Assembly: GCA_946626695.1 (NCBI GenBank)
Contig: CAMOUV010000005.1
Location: 1 to 32,601, forward strand
Direction of reading: 5' to 3'
DNA: 32,601 nt
Source: an uncultured Blautia sp.
Lineage (GTDB): Bacteria; Bacillota; Clostridia; Lachnospirales; Lachnospiraceae
This document shows, in pieces, positions 9,451 to 18,811 of this stretch (its first letter is position 1; every line of letters starts with the position of its first letter). The translations under genes and the position numbers were made by a program. The notes under the pieces are model-generated. The model was not told the DNA's origin, searched no databases, and worked only from the letters and a program-made list of their open reading frames with translations.

Positions 9451-11274
9451 TTACTTTTTGCTGATGGCTTTGAACTTACAGTTCGCCATGCAGGCTCCGC
9501 ACTTGATACACTTATCCTGATGGATCTCGAAGGAGCCCAGTTTGTGGCCAGGAGCGACATAATCGGTACGGGTAATGGTATTGACCGGGCAGTTCTTTGC
9601 GCAGAGACCGCAGCCGATACATTTATCCTTATCGATGGTGTAGGACAGCAGATCTTTACAGACGCCGGCCGGACATCTCTTTTCTACTACGTGAGCCACA
9701 TACTCATCGCGGAAGAACTTCAGGGTAGCAAGCACCGGGTTGGGAGCTGTCTGTCCAAGACCGCAGAGAGAGTTCTCTTTGATGTAGTGGCAGAGCTCTT
9801 CGATCCGGTCCAGATCTTCCAGAGTTCCCTTGCCGGAAGTGATCTTCTCCAGCATTTCCATCAGTCTCTTCATACCGACACGGCAGGGTGTACATTTACC
9901 GCAGGATTCATCAACGGTAAACTGCAGGAAGAACTTAGCCATATCTACCATACAGCTGTCTTCGTCCATGATGATCAGACCGCCGGAACCCATCATACAT
10001 CCGATGGCTGTCAGGTTGTCGTAATCTACCGGTGTGTCGATAAGAGATTCCGGAATACATCCGCCGGAAGGACCGCCGGTCTGGGCTGCCTTGAACTTTT
10101 TGCCGTTCGGAATGCCGCCGCCGATGTCCTCGATGATCTCACGCAGGGTGGTACCCATGGGGATTTCCACCAGACCGGTGTTGTTGATCTTTCCGCCGAG
10201 AGCGAATACCTTGGTACCTTTGGATTTTTCGGTACCCATGGAAGCGAACCAGTCTGCGCCGTTCAGGATGATCTGCGGAATATTTGCAAAGGTCTCCACG
10301 TTGTTTTCAACGGTGGGAGAGTTGTACAGACCACGTACTGCCGGATACGGAGGACGCGGACGCGGCTCACCACGGTTGCCTTCGATGGAGGTCATCAGAG
10401 CAGTCTCTTCACCGCAGACGAATGCGCCGGCGCCAAGACGGATCTGAAGATCAAAATCAAAACCGGAACCGAAGATATCCTTGCCCAGAAGGCCGTACTC
10501 TCTGGCCTGTGCGATTGCGATGCTCAGACGTTTAACGGCGATCGGATATTCTGCACGTACATAGACATAACCCTTTGTTGCACCGATGGCATAACCGGCA
10601 ATAGCCATAGCCTCGATGATGGCGTGGGGATCACCTTCCAGCACGGAACGATCCATGAATGCGCCCGGGTCGCCTTCGTCAGCGTTGCAGACGACATATT
10701 TCTGAGGTGCTTTGTTCGGTGCGCAGAGTGCCCATTTGCGTCCGGTGGGGAATCCGCCGCCGCCTCTTCCGCGGAGACCGGAGTCCGTTACGCACTGGAT
10801 GACCTCTTCCGGCGTCATTTCCGTAAGGGCCTTGCCGAGAGCTGCATAACCGTCCATTGCGATATACTCTTCGATGTTTTCGGGATCGATCACACCGCAG
10901 TTACGCAGAGCCACACGCTTCTGTGCTTTGTAGAAACGGGTCTCTGAAAGAGCGGTATCCAGATGGGTGTCGTCTTCTTCCTTTTTGTCTGTGTCATTGT
11001 ATACCAGACGCTCTACCGGACGTCCCTTCAGCAGATGCTCTTCAACGATTTCCGGAACATCGGCTTCCGTAACACGGCTGTAGAAGGTGCCGTCGGGATA
11101 TACGATTACGACCGGGCCGAGGGAGCAGAGTCCGAAGCATCCGGTCTGAACCAGCTTGACCTCGTTTTCCAGGTCAAAATTCTTAATCTGAGTTTCGAAT
11201 TCCGCGCGGATCTTCGGGCTGCCGGATGACGTACAGCCGGTACCGCCGCAGATAAGTACCTGTGATCTTACCAT
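9451..11274 (-). CDS. hydB: NuoF-like bifurcating hydrogenase subunit B
   Basis: GLRGRGGGGFPTGRKW, NADEGDPGAFMDRSVLEGDPHAIIE, ESCGKCTPCRVG, C-terminal 2x[4Fe-4S]. Confidence 0.95.
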   Translation of the reverse strand: MVRSQVLICGGTGCTSSGSPKIRAEFETQIKNFDLENEVKLVQTGCFGLCSLGPVVIVYPDGTFYSRVTEADVPEIVEEHLLKGRPVERLVYNDTDKKEEDDTHLDTALSETRFYKAQKRVALRNCGVIDPENIEEYIAMDGYAALGKALTEMTPEEVIQCVTDSGLRGRGGGGFPTGRKWALCAPNKAPQKYVVCNADEGDPGAFMDRSVLEGDPHAIIEAMAIAGYAIGATKGYVYVRAEYPIAVKRLSIAIAQAREYGLLGKDIFGSGFDFDLQIRLGAGAFVCGEETALMTSIEGNRGEPRPRPPYPAVRGLYNSPTVENNVETFANIPQIILNGADWFASMGTEKSKGTKVFALGGKINNTGLVEIPMGTTLREIIEDIGGGIPNGKKFKAAQTGGPSGGCIPESLIDTPVDYDNLTAIGCMMGSGGLIIMDEDSCMVDMAKFFLQFTVDESCGKCTPCRVGMKRLMEMLEKITSGKGTLEDLDRIEELCHYIKENSLCGLGQTAPNPVLATLKFFRDEYVAHVVEKRCPAGVCKDLLSYTIDKDKCIGCGLCAKNCPVNTITRTDYVAPGHKLGSFEIHQDKCIKCGACMANCKFKAISKK

Positions 11275-11291
11275 AGCTTAGTAACCCTCCG

Positions 11292-11663
11292 TTAAGACTG
11301 ATATGCGCCGATCGTATACTGCTCTACGACCTTGCCGCCCTTCAGGTGCTGCTCGACGACTTCCTTAGCCTTTTCCGCCGTCATCTTTACATAGGTGACT
11401 TTTTCTTTGTCTGCCTGGAAGATTTCCACAACAGGCTCATACTGACAGATACCGATACATCCGGTCTGAGAGACGGTAACCTTGTCGGAAAGACCTTCTT
11501 CGCTGACATCTTTCACAAACTCATTAAGAACGGGTCTCGCGCCGGCGGCAATACCGCAGGTAGCCATACCCACAACGACACGGATATCGCCCGAGCCTTC
11601 GCGGAGAACAACTCTGTCCTGCATCCTGGCTTTGATTTTCTGAAGTTCCGCCAAAGATTTCAT
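11292..11663 (-). CDS. Thioredoxin-like [2Fe-2S] ferredoxin domain protein
   Basis: VVGMATCGIAAGARPVLNEF ... VSQTGCIGICQYEPVVEIF. Confidence 0.88.
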   Translation of the reverse strand: MKSLAELQKIKARMQDRVVLREGSGDIRVVVGMATCGIAAGARPVLNEFVKDVSEEGLSDKVTVSQTGCIGICQYEPVVEIFQADKEKVTYVKMTAEKAKEVVEQHLKGGKVVEQYTIGAYQS

Positions 11664-11684
11664 ATATAACCTCCTAAAATTTTA

Positions 11685-12257
11685 TTACTCCGTATCCTGA
11701 GGACCGGAATACTGTTCATTCACGTATTCCTCGATCCACTTGATCACTTCATATTCGTTCAGGGGAACACCGTCCAGAACCTCCCGGATCTGTCTGGTAT
11801 CCAGTTCCACCAGAACGTCTTTCTGCTGGTTCAGAATCCTGTGTCTGAAATAAAAATCCGTATCCGGATGACCCTGGATCAGGGTACAGACGGTGGATAC
11901 CACATCCCCTAAGGGAGTGAAATCGATACTGTCCTGATAAAACAGGGCTTCCACCTTTGTCCCGTGATGAACCGGATCCACGTCCTTGCTTACCGATTCC
12001 ACCTTCATAAAGCCTCCGGTCTGTTCCGCGGCCAGCTTTAAGAGAGGAAGTCCCATTCCCACCTTCCGGGTGGTCCTGGTGGTATAAAACGGATCCGTGA
12101 CTCCACGGAGGATTTCTTCGGACATTCCCGAACCGTTGTCCTCTATGGTCAGCCTGAGCGTATTCTCTTCTTCGTCAATGAGAATGGAAGTAAGCGTCGC
12201 ACCTGCTTTCGTAGAGTTCTCGGTGATATCCAGAATATTCAGTGACAATTCCTTCAC
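11685..12257 (-). CDS. Stand-alone HATPase_c (histidine-kinase-like ATPase) domain protein
   Basis: N-box NILDITENSTKAGA, G-boxes EDNGSGM and TRKVGMGLPLLKLAAEQTGG; no obvious HisKA or sensor domain. Confidence 0.85.
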   Translation of the reverse strand: MKELSLNILDITENSTKAGATLTSILIDEEENTLRLTIEDNGSGMSEEILRGVTDPFYTTRTTRKVGMGLPLLKLAAEQTGGFMKVESVSKDVDPVHHGTKVEALFYQDSIDFTPLGDVVSTVCTLIQGHPDTDFYFRHRILNQQKDVLVELDTRQIREVLDGVPLNEYEVIKWIEEYVNEQYSGPQDTE

Positions 12258-12991
12258 AGCTTTTCCCCCCTGATGATTCTGATCAGATTATGCCTGACCA
12301 ATGCACTGGAATAGGGTTCATCCGGAATTTCCAGAGATTCGTTTTCCTCCCGCAGATCCGTCAGATAATGTGCATCCGAACTTACCAGGATCTGCTTGTT
12401 TTCCAGATGATGATCCTTTGTATATGTATCGATATTTTTCCGGAAATGAAATTCCACAGCCGGAAATTCCGGCTCCGGCGGCACCGTTCCCAGTATGGCA
12501 ACAACGCCGTTCGATTCCCGGTCGATATGAGCCGGATAACAGACGCCATCATATTTTTCCACGATTTGGGGGACCTCATCGTAGGAAATATCGGTAGCGT
12601 TCGTGAGAAAATCAGGCTCTTCTCCGATGATCTCATCCTCACCGTCCAGGATCAGCTGATCTCCGAAGATTTCCTTGTCATTCGGAAAACGGATTCTGTG
12701 CTCATCGATCTCGTCATTAAACCGAAGAGCATTTTCCAGCTCCGGAAACAGGCATACCACATGGATATCCTCCGAGGTGGTCAGTTCCATTCCCGGAACA
12801 GGGATGATCCCGTACCGCTTTGCGGCGGTAAAAAATGCGGGACAGTTCCTGCAGCTGTTATGGTCGGTAAGGGCCATGATCTGAATATTGTTTAATGTTG
12901 CCATCCCCGCCAGATTATTCGGCGTATTGTCATTGTCTGCACAGGGTGACAGACAGGAATGGACATGAAGGTCGTAGGTATAACGGCTCAT
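12254..12991 (-). CDS. PHP-domain phosphoesterase-like protein
   Basis: YDLHVHSCLSPCADND, ALTDHNSC, PVPGMELTTSEDIHVVCLF. Confidence 0.88.
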   Translation of the reverse strand: MSRYTYDLHVHSCLSPCADNDNTPNNLAGMATLNNIQIMALTDHNSCRNCPAFFTAAKRYGIIPVPGMELTTSEDIHVVCLFPELENALRFNDEIDEHRIRFPNDKEIFGDQLILDGEDEIIGEEPDFLTNATDISYDEVPQIVEKYDGVCYPAHIDRESNGVVAILGTVPPEPEFPAVEFHFRKNIDTYTKDHHLENKQILVSSDAHYLTDLREENESLEIPDEPYSSALVRHNLIRIIRGEKL

Positions 12992-13314
12992 GAAAGAAGT
13001 TCCTTCAGCCTTACGGCCGTCTCATAGATCGGAAGCGGACTTTTCAGGACGTTGACATCCTTTATCTCCGCCTGGGCTTTTACATCTTCCGGAAGATCCA
13101 CATTTTCAGCCAGAATCACACAGGCTGTATCCGCCAGCGTCGCCACCGCGATCACGTTGATGTTGGACATGATCGTGATCCAGGCGTTATCCTGACGGGC
13201 GCGCCCCATGACCCAGCTCAGAAGATCTCCGATATAGACACCGTCGATCTCCCGGTCTCCATCCGGAAGCGTGATCATCTCAAAACCGTTGTTGATAAGC
13301 TCAGAAACCTTCAT
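12988..13314 (-). CDS. DRTGG-like domain protein
   Basis: YIGDLLSWVMGRARQDNAWITIMSNINVIAVATLADTACVILAE; position in hydrogenase cluster. Confidence 0.75.
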   Translation of the reverse strand: MKVSELINNGFEMITLPDGDREIDGVYIGDLLSWVMGRARQDNAWITIMSNINVIAVATLADTACVILAENVDLPEDVKAQAEIKDVNVLKSPLPIYETAVRLKELLS

Positions 13315-14575
13315 TCTCCTGTTTCTCCTCTCGTCTCGCTATCAGAATGGGACAGGAAATCTCTTTGATGCCTGCACGTACCATATCCTCCGCATGTGCC
13401 CTGCAGTTCGGAGCCCCGCAGGCACCGCAGTCGATTCCGGGAAGAGCTTTCCGGATCCGCTGGATATCCGCCATCATCCGCATGGATTCGCCGATATTGC
13501 TGCTGAGACGCGACATCGGCACATACGCCGGCATCTCGCCAAAAAGAAAATTATCGGGAATATACTGTTCATCCTTATCCGGAAAATTAACGGCTATGGG
13601 CAGACACCGGCTTATGGACCGCAGCCGGCTTTTTGCAATGAACGGATTCTGTACGGTCAGAACGCCTCCCACGCATCCGCCGGGACAGGCATTCAGCTCG
13701 ACAAATCTGACATGCTGGATATTACCGTTTTCGATTTCCTCCAGCACTTTCCTTACATTGTCAATTCCGTCTGCTGCCAGATAATCTTCATTCAGGATCG
13801 CTGTGGATTCTCCTCCGCTGCTCGCCCACATGATTCCGTTCATACCGGTTTCTGACAAAGTTTCCATGTTTTCATCCCTCTTCATGACATCCAGAAGACG
13901 GAAATAAACATCACTGATCGCCACAACAGCGTCTACCTTGCTTTTGTATTCGCCGAAATTGTTATGAACATAGCTCATTTTCGAGGGACACGGAGAAATA
14001 AAACAGATTCCTATTTCTTCATCCGCCAGCTCCGGATGTTCTTCCTTTGCCTTCATTCTGGCCCAGTCCGCTGCAACCTCCATCGGAGGCAGCATATGAA
14101 GCACATGATCCTCCAGCGAAGGATAGACCAGGGAGATCAGCCGCAGCACGGCCGGACAGGCCGAGCTGATGAGAGGTTTTGCAACACCGTCAGCCTTCAG
14201 ATATTTCCGGGTATAGGCAGAAACCAGTTCCGCCGCCTTGGCTACCTCAAAAACATCGTCAAAGCCGATTTTTTTCAGCCCGTTCAGGATATAGTCCACA
14301 TCATCCATATTGTTGAACTGGCCATACAGACTGGGCGCCGGCAGCGCTATTTTATAGCGGAACCGTTTCATCACTTCAAGGCTGTCCGTCTCTGCGCGCT
14401 TTGCGTTGTTGGCACAGATCCGGATGCATTCTCCGCAGTCTATACACCGATCCTGATTGATCACGGCATGACCGTCAATGATCCTGATGGCTTCCGTGGG
14501 ACAATGATGGAGGCAATTCGTACATCCTGTACACTTCTTACGGTCCAGCAAGACGGAATGTTCGTAAGAATCCAT
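13301..14575 (-). CDS. HydS-like (putative sensory) [FeFe] hydrogenase with 2x[4Fe-4S] N-term and C-term Fe-S domain
   Basis: CTGCTNCLHHCP and CIDCGECIRICA; H-cluster-like motifs SSACPAV, SPCPSK, ELNACPGGCVGG; C-term DCGACGAPNCRAHAEDM; start by AAAGGAGG RBS. Confidence 0.85.
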   Translation of the reverse strand: MDSYEHSVLLDRKKCTGCTNCLHHCPTEAIRIIDGHAVINQDRCIDCGECIRICANNAKRAETDSLEVMKRFRYKIALPAPSLYGQFNNMDDVDYILNGLKKIGFDDVFEVAKAAELVSAYTRKYLKADGVAKPLISSACPAVLRLISLVYPSLEDHVLHMLPPMEVAADWARMKAKEEHPELADEEIGICFISPCPSKMSYVHNNFGEYKSKVDAVVAISDVYFRLLDVMKRDENMETLSETGMNGIMWASSGGESTAILNEDYLAADGIDNVRKVLEEIENGNIQHVRFVELNACPGGCVGGVLTVQNPFIAKSRLRSISRCLPIAVNFPDKDEQYIPDNFLFGEMPAYVPMSRLSSNIGESMRMMADIQRIRKALPGIDCGACGAPNCRAHAEDMVRAGIKEISCPILIARREEKQENEGF

Positions 14576-14589
14576 GTCTCCTCCTTTGT

Positions 14590-15015
14590 TCACTTCATGA
14601 AAATTCTCATTCTTATGGTGGTCCCGACACCCAGTTCGGTTTCGATGGACATCTCATCCGAGTACCGTTTCATGTTGGGCAGTCCCATACCGGCGCCGAA
14701 TCCGAGAGAATGGATCTCCGCCGTAGCCGTGGAATATCCTTCCTGCATGGCTTTGTCCACATCCTCAATACCGGGTCCCTGGTCGGCAAGGACAATATCC
14801 ACATAATCCTCCGTTACGATGACATCGGCTGTACCGCCGCTGGCATGGATCACCATATTGATTTCGCCTTCATACATGGCGATCGATAGCTTTCTGATCA
14901 CTTCAGAAGGAAGACCAAGCTGTCTCAGACTTTTTTTGACAGCCACTGACGCGGTTCCGGCCGAAGTAAAATCAGATCCGTCCACTTCGTAGTGGAATAC
15001 AAGAGGCTCAGACAT
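14590..15015 (-). CDS. RsbT/RsbW-type anti-sigma-factor-like Ser/Thr kinase ATPase domain
   Basis: IAMYEGEINMVIHASGG, DQGPGIEDVDKAMQEGYSTA, GFGAGMGLPNMKRYSD. Confidence 0.87.
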   Translation of the reverse strand: MSEPLVFHYEVDGSDFTSAGTASVAVKKSLRQLGLPSEVIRKLSIAMYEGEINMVIHASGGTADVIVTEDYVDIVLADQGPGIEDVDKAMQEGYSTATAEIHSLGFGAGMGLPNMKRYSDEMSIETELGVGTTIRMRIFMK

Positions 15016-15367
15016 CCTGCTTGACATCATCTTTCTGAAGCCCGTTCGAATAAAGTCTTCCGCAGGCTTCATACAGCCTCATATCGGTAGCCATAACGAC
15101 TATTCCCGAATTTCTGGCCAGCGTCAGAATGGCCTCCGTAGGCTGTTTCGATCTCACGAAAACGATGCATACCATATCCATCATTTCCGCTGTTCTGACT
15201 ACCTGAGGATTTACAAGGCCGGTAAGCAGCACTGCCTGATCCTTCACGTAAGCAAGAACATCACTCATCATGTCACATCCACAGGCGGAATATACATGCC
15301 TTCCCAGCTCTTCTTCGCCACAGAGTACTTTGGCGTTCAAAAGCTCCTTTACCCTGCTGATCTTCAT
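15008..15367 (-). CDS. DRTGG-domain protein
   Basis: ACGCDMMSDVLAYVKDQAVLLTGLVNPQVVRTAEMMDMVCIVFVRSKQP; ORF-track start (15388, TTG) replaced with internal ATG. Confidence 0.8.
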   Translation of the reverse strand: MKISRVKELLNAKVLCGEEELGRHVYSACGCDMMSDVLAYVKDQAVLLTGLVNPQVVRTAEMMDMVCIVFVRSKQPTEAILTLARNSGIVVMATDMRLYEACGRLYSNGLQKDDVKQDV

Positions 15368-15384
15368 CCCTTCAGGCCCTTTCG

Positions 15385-15882
15385 TCAATCGGTGTACTTC
15401 GCCAGGATGCCATCCACATCCTTCTCCGTAATACGGCCGTACACATCCTCATTTACCATCATGACCGGTGCAAGACCGCAGGCTCCTACGCATCTGGCAG
15501 CCATCAGGGAGAATTTTCCGTCTTCGGTACATTCTCCTTCGCCGATCCCCAGTTTTTCCTGAAGTGTCTCGTAGATTTTACCGGATCCCTTGACATAGCA
15601 GGCTGTGCCCAGACAGACGGAAATGTTGTATTTTCCTTTTGGTGAAAGGGCAAACTGTGCATAGAAGGTGGCTACGCCGTACACCTTCTCGAAGGGTACA
15701 TCCATTCCCTCCGCAATGGCATTCTGAACTTCGTAGGGCAGATATCCGTAGATATCCTGAGCCTTCTGCATAACGACCATCAGATTGCTGGCATCATGCT
15801 TGTTCTCATCGATGACCTTCTGAAGCTCGAGTGCCTGTTCCTCCGTTCCTTTAAAAGGAACTTTGCTGGCTACTTTCTTCAT
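15385..15882 (-). CDS. hydC: NuoE-like thioredoxin-fold [2Fe-2S] hydrogenase subunit C
   Basis: VCLGTACYVKGSGKIYETL ... AARCVGACGLAPVMMVNEDVYGRI. Confidence 0.94.
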   Translation of the reverse strand: MKKVASKVPFKGTEEQALELQKVIDENKHDASNLMVVMQKAQDIYGYLPYEVQNAIAEGMDVPFEKVYGVATFYAQFALSPKGKYNISVCLGTACYVKGSGKIYETLQEKLGIGEGECTEDGKFSLMAARCVGACGLAPVMMVNEDVYGRITEKDVDGILAKYTD

Positions 15883-15980
15883 TCAATAACCTCCAGATGT
15901 TTGATATTAAAACAACAGTCATTAAAACCTCTGCCTTGTTTTGGGCATAGTACACCCATAGACAGCAGTTTCTGCCAATA

Positions 15981-16009
15981 ATTATACACACGGCCTTCTT
16001 CCATGTCAA
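15981..16009 (-). promoter_or_regulatory. Perfect-consensus sigma-A promoter for hydC-...-hydA operon
   Basis: TTGACA - 17 nt - TATAAT on - strand. Confidence 0.9.
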
Positions 16010-16064
16010 CGAAAACCCGTTATTTAATTCACAAAACGGGCTGTTTTTACTGGTATAAAACAAT

Positions 16065-16103
16065 AAAAAAACTAACAGGAAAGCGATTTTTCCTGTTAGT
16101 TTT
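16065..16103 (-). terminator. Terminator of the maturation operon downstream of hydF
   Basis: ACTAACAGGAAA-gcgatt-TTTCCTGTTAGT perfect 12-bp stem; A6 on + side gives T-tract on - strand. Confidence 0.88.
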
Positions 16104-16109
16104 AATTAA

Positions 16110-17327
16110 CTATCTTTCTGTTATCTCTTTCATTTCCGGAAGCATCCGTATGCTTCGTTCCAGGATCCCGTTCATCCAGGCAATGGCGATGCCGTAATTG
16201 GTAAAAGGAACGCCGTTCTGTACGGCCTGCTTCATCCGGTACTGCATTTCGGCGGCATTCAGCATGCATCCTCCGCAGTGGATCACAAGATCAAAGCTTT
16301 GGATATCCTCCGGATATTCTCTTCCGCTGGAATAAGACAACGAAAAATCCTTTCCGGTATATTTCCGGAGAAGGGCGGGCAGCTTCACGGTCCCTATATC
16401 CTCACACTGCCGGTGATGGGTACAGCCTTCGCTGATCAGGATTTTTGCTCCGGACTGCAGCCGGTCGATCTTCCGGGCTCCTTTTACCGCCTCCGTCAGA
16501 AATCCCTTATACCGGGCCATCAGAATCGAAAAGGAGGTCAGCGGAATTGTTTCCGGAACGATGTTCCTGACATAGGCAAATACCTGCGAATCGGTGACCA
16601 CAAGAGCCGGCTGCTGTCCGGATTTTTCCAGCAGCTCCAGCGTTTTCTGGAGCTGTTTTTCCTTTGTCACCACGGAAACCGCATCCAGATCCAGGATTTC
16701 CCGGATCATCATCTGCTGGGGAAGGATCATGCGGCCTTTCGGGGCGCTTCCGTCGATGGGCGTCACCAGTACCACAAGATCCTCCGGACGGATCACATCT
16801 TCCAGAAGCAGCCCTTTAATCTGATCCGGTTTGAGAAGGCGGCCGATTTTTTCCTTCAGCTCTTCAACACCCTGTCCGGTAAGAGCGCAGGTATAAACCG
16901 TATTCTCTTTTTCTTCTTTCTTTTCCGCGGGACAGAGATCGGTTTTGTTGCAGACCGTAAGCCAGGGGATCTTTCTCTGTTCGAATATCCGGATCAGGTC
17001 CTCTTCGGCAGGCTGCAGCTTTCTGCCGCATTCGGTCACCAGAACGGCGATATCACAGTTCATGGTTATTTTTCTGGCTGCCTGGATTCTCTTTTCTCCG
17101 AGACTTCCCTCGTCGTCGATTCCCGGCGTGTCAATGATCACCACCGGTCCGAGAGGAAGGATCTCCATGGATTTCCGTACCGTGTCGGTGGTGGTTCCTT
17201 TCACTTCGCTGACCACCGACATTTCCTGACTGGTCACTGCATTGACAATACTGCTTTTTCCGGCATTTCGAAGCCCGAAAAAGCCAATGTGGATCCGGTC
17301 GCCCGAAGCGGTATCATTCAGACTCAT
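16110..17327 (-). CDS. hydF: [FeFe] hydrogenase H-cluster maturation GTPase HydF
   Basis: GLRNAGKSSIVNAV, DTPGIDDEGSLGEKR, EGCTHHRQCEDIG and VIHCGGCMLN. Confidence 0.96.
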   Translation of the reverse strand: MSLNDTASGDRIHIGFFGLRNAGKSSIVNAVTSQEMSVVSEVKGTTTDTVRKSMEILPLGPVVIIDTPGIDDEGSLGEKRIQAARKITMNCDIAVLVTECGRKLQPAEEDLIRIFEQRKIPWLTVCNKTDLCPAEKKEEKENTVYTCALTGQGVEELKEKIGRLLKPDQIKGLLLEDVIRPEDLVVLVTPIDGSAPKGRMILPQQMMIREILDLDAVSVVTKEKQLQKTLELLEKSGQQPALVVTDSQVFAYVRNIVPETIPLTSFSILMARYKGFLTEAVKGARKIDRLQSGAKILISEGCTHHRQCEDIGTVKLPALLRKYTGKDFSLSYSSGREYPEDIQSFDLVIHCGGCMLNAAEMQYRMKQAVQNGVPFTNYGIAIAWMNGILERSIRMLPEMKEITER

Positions 17328-17389
17328 TCTGATTCCTCTCTTTTATACTGATAAATCATCAATCTCGGATTTCTGAAAAAATTCATTTT

Positions 17390-18811
17390 TTAAAAGTATA
17401 TATCCCTCTTCCCGTTTTCGATCTTTTTCAGTTCGGTGCGGACCACTTCCTTGATGGAATCTTTTCCTATATTATTAATTTCTTTTTCGATCAGTGCATC
17501 ACCGACCTTCTTTGTCTCCTCCGAAGCATAATCCACCAGGAATTCCTTCAGCGTCATCAGTGCATTCGGATGACAGCAGTTCTGGATCTGTCCGGATTTG
17601 CAGAGGGACATAAAACGGTCTCCGGTGCGGCCTTCCCGATAACAGGCGGTACAGAAGGACGGAATATATCCCGCTGTCATAAGCCAGCGTACCACTTCGT
17701 CGAGAGTACGGTTGTCCGATACGTCAAACTGTTCGGTGTCATGCGGTCTTTCCTCTTCGGTGTAACCGCCTACGGAGGTACGGCTGCCGCCGCTGATCTG
17801 GCTCACGCCGAGACGAATGATCTTTTCTCTTACTTCCGGCGTTTCTCTGGTGGAAATGATCATTCCGGTATACGGAACAGCGATACGGATGCAGGCTGCG
17901 ATCTTGCAGAACATATCATCGCTCAGAGAATTGTCGAAAGCGGTGGGATCGATGTCATCCGCTTTCTTCACCCTGGGTACGCTGATAGTATGCGGGCCTA
18001 CGCCGTGAACCGCCTCCAGATGTTCCGCATGCATCAGAAGACCGGCAAATTCGTATCTGTATTTGTCCAGACCGAAGAGAACGCCGATTCCCACATCATC
18101 GATTCCGCCTTCCATGGCCCGGTCCATGGCTTCGGTATGATAGGCATAATTATGCTTCGGTCCTGTCGGATGAAGAGTCTCATAGCCTTCCTTGTGATAG
18201 GTTTCCTGGAAAAGGATGTAGGTACCGATGCCGGCTTCCTTCAGCTTCCGGTAGTTCTCCACCGTTGTTGCCGCAATGTTGACATTCACTCTGCGGATCG
18301 CGCCGTTTTTATGCTTTACGGAATAGATCGTGTTGATGCATTCCAGAATATATTCGATGGGATTGTTTACCGGATCTTCACCGGCTTCGATGGCCAGCCG
18401 CTTGTGTCCCATATCCTGCAGGGCGATCACCTCCGCCCTGACCTCTTCCTGGGTCAGTTTTTTACGGGGAATCGTCTTGTTTACAGCGTGATACGGACAG
18501 TACAGACATCCGTTTACGCAGTAATTGGAAAGATAAAGAGGAGCAAACATAACGATACGGGTACCGTAGAAATCCTTTTTGATCTGCTCCGCCAGATCAT
18601 AGATTTCATTGTTCTTCTCTTCATTTTCGCAGGCCAGAAGAACACTGGCTTCTCTGTGGGAAAGACCTTTTCTGAGCTTTGCCTTTTCGATGATCTGATC
18701 GATCAGCTCCAGATTGTTCTTATTTTCATCCGCGTAGGCCAGTGTGGCACGGATTTCTTCATCGTTGATAAATTCCTCTGCTTTCAGTGATTTTGGATCA
18801 TATTTGATCAT
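17390..18811 (-). CDS. hydG: [FeFe] hydrogenase maturase HydG (radical SAM tyrosine lyase)
   Basis: CVNGCLYCPYHAVN; C-terminal CTACYREGRTGDRFMSLCKSGQIQNCC. Confidence 0.96.
   Translation of the reverse strand: MIKYDPKSLKAEEFINDEEIRATLAYADENKNNLELIDQIIEKAKLRKGLSHREASVLLACENEEKNNEIYDLAEQIKKDFYGTRIVMFAPLYLSNYCVNGCLYCPYHAVNKTIPRKKLTQEEVRAEVIALQDMGHKRLAIEAGEDPVNNPIEYILECINTIYSVKHKNGAIRRVNVNIAATTVENYRKLKEAGIGTYILFQETYHKEGYETLHPTGPKHNYAYHTEAMDRAMEGGIDDVGIGVLFGLDKYRYEFAGLLMHAEHLEAVHGVGPHTISVPRVKKADDIDPTAFDNSLSDDMFCKIAACIRIAVPYTGMIISTRETPEVREKIIRLGVSQISGGSRTSVGGYTEEERPHDTEQFDVSDNRTLDEVVRWLMTAGYIPSFCTACYREGRTGDRFMSLCKSGQIQNCCHPNALMTLKEFLVDYASEETKKVGDALIEKEINNIGKDSIKEVVRTELKKIENGKRDIYF

Noticed and set aside
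9016-10947. 643-aa + strand ORF opposite hydA/hydB
   Set aside because: Antisense shadow of clearly coding hydA/hydB; no recognisable domain.
15898-15914. TGTTTGATATTAAAACA as a Rex site
   Set aside because: Half-site spacing and sequence do not fit the TTGTTAAN4TTAACAA pattern; kept only as a generic dyad.
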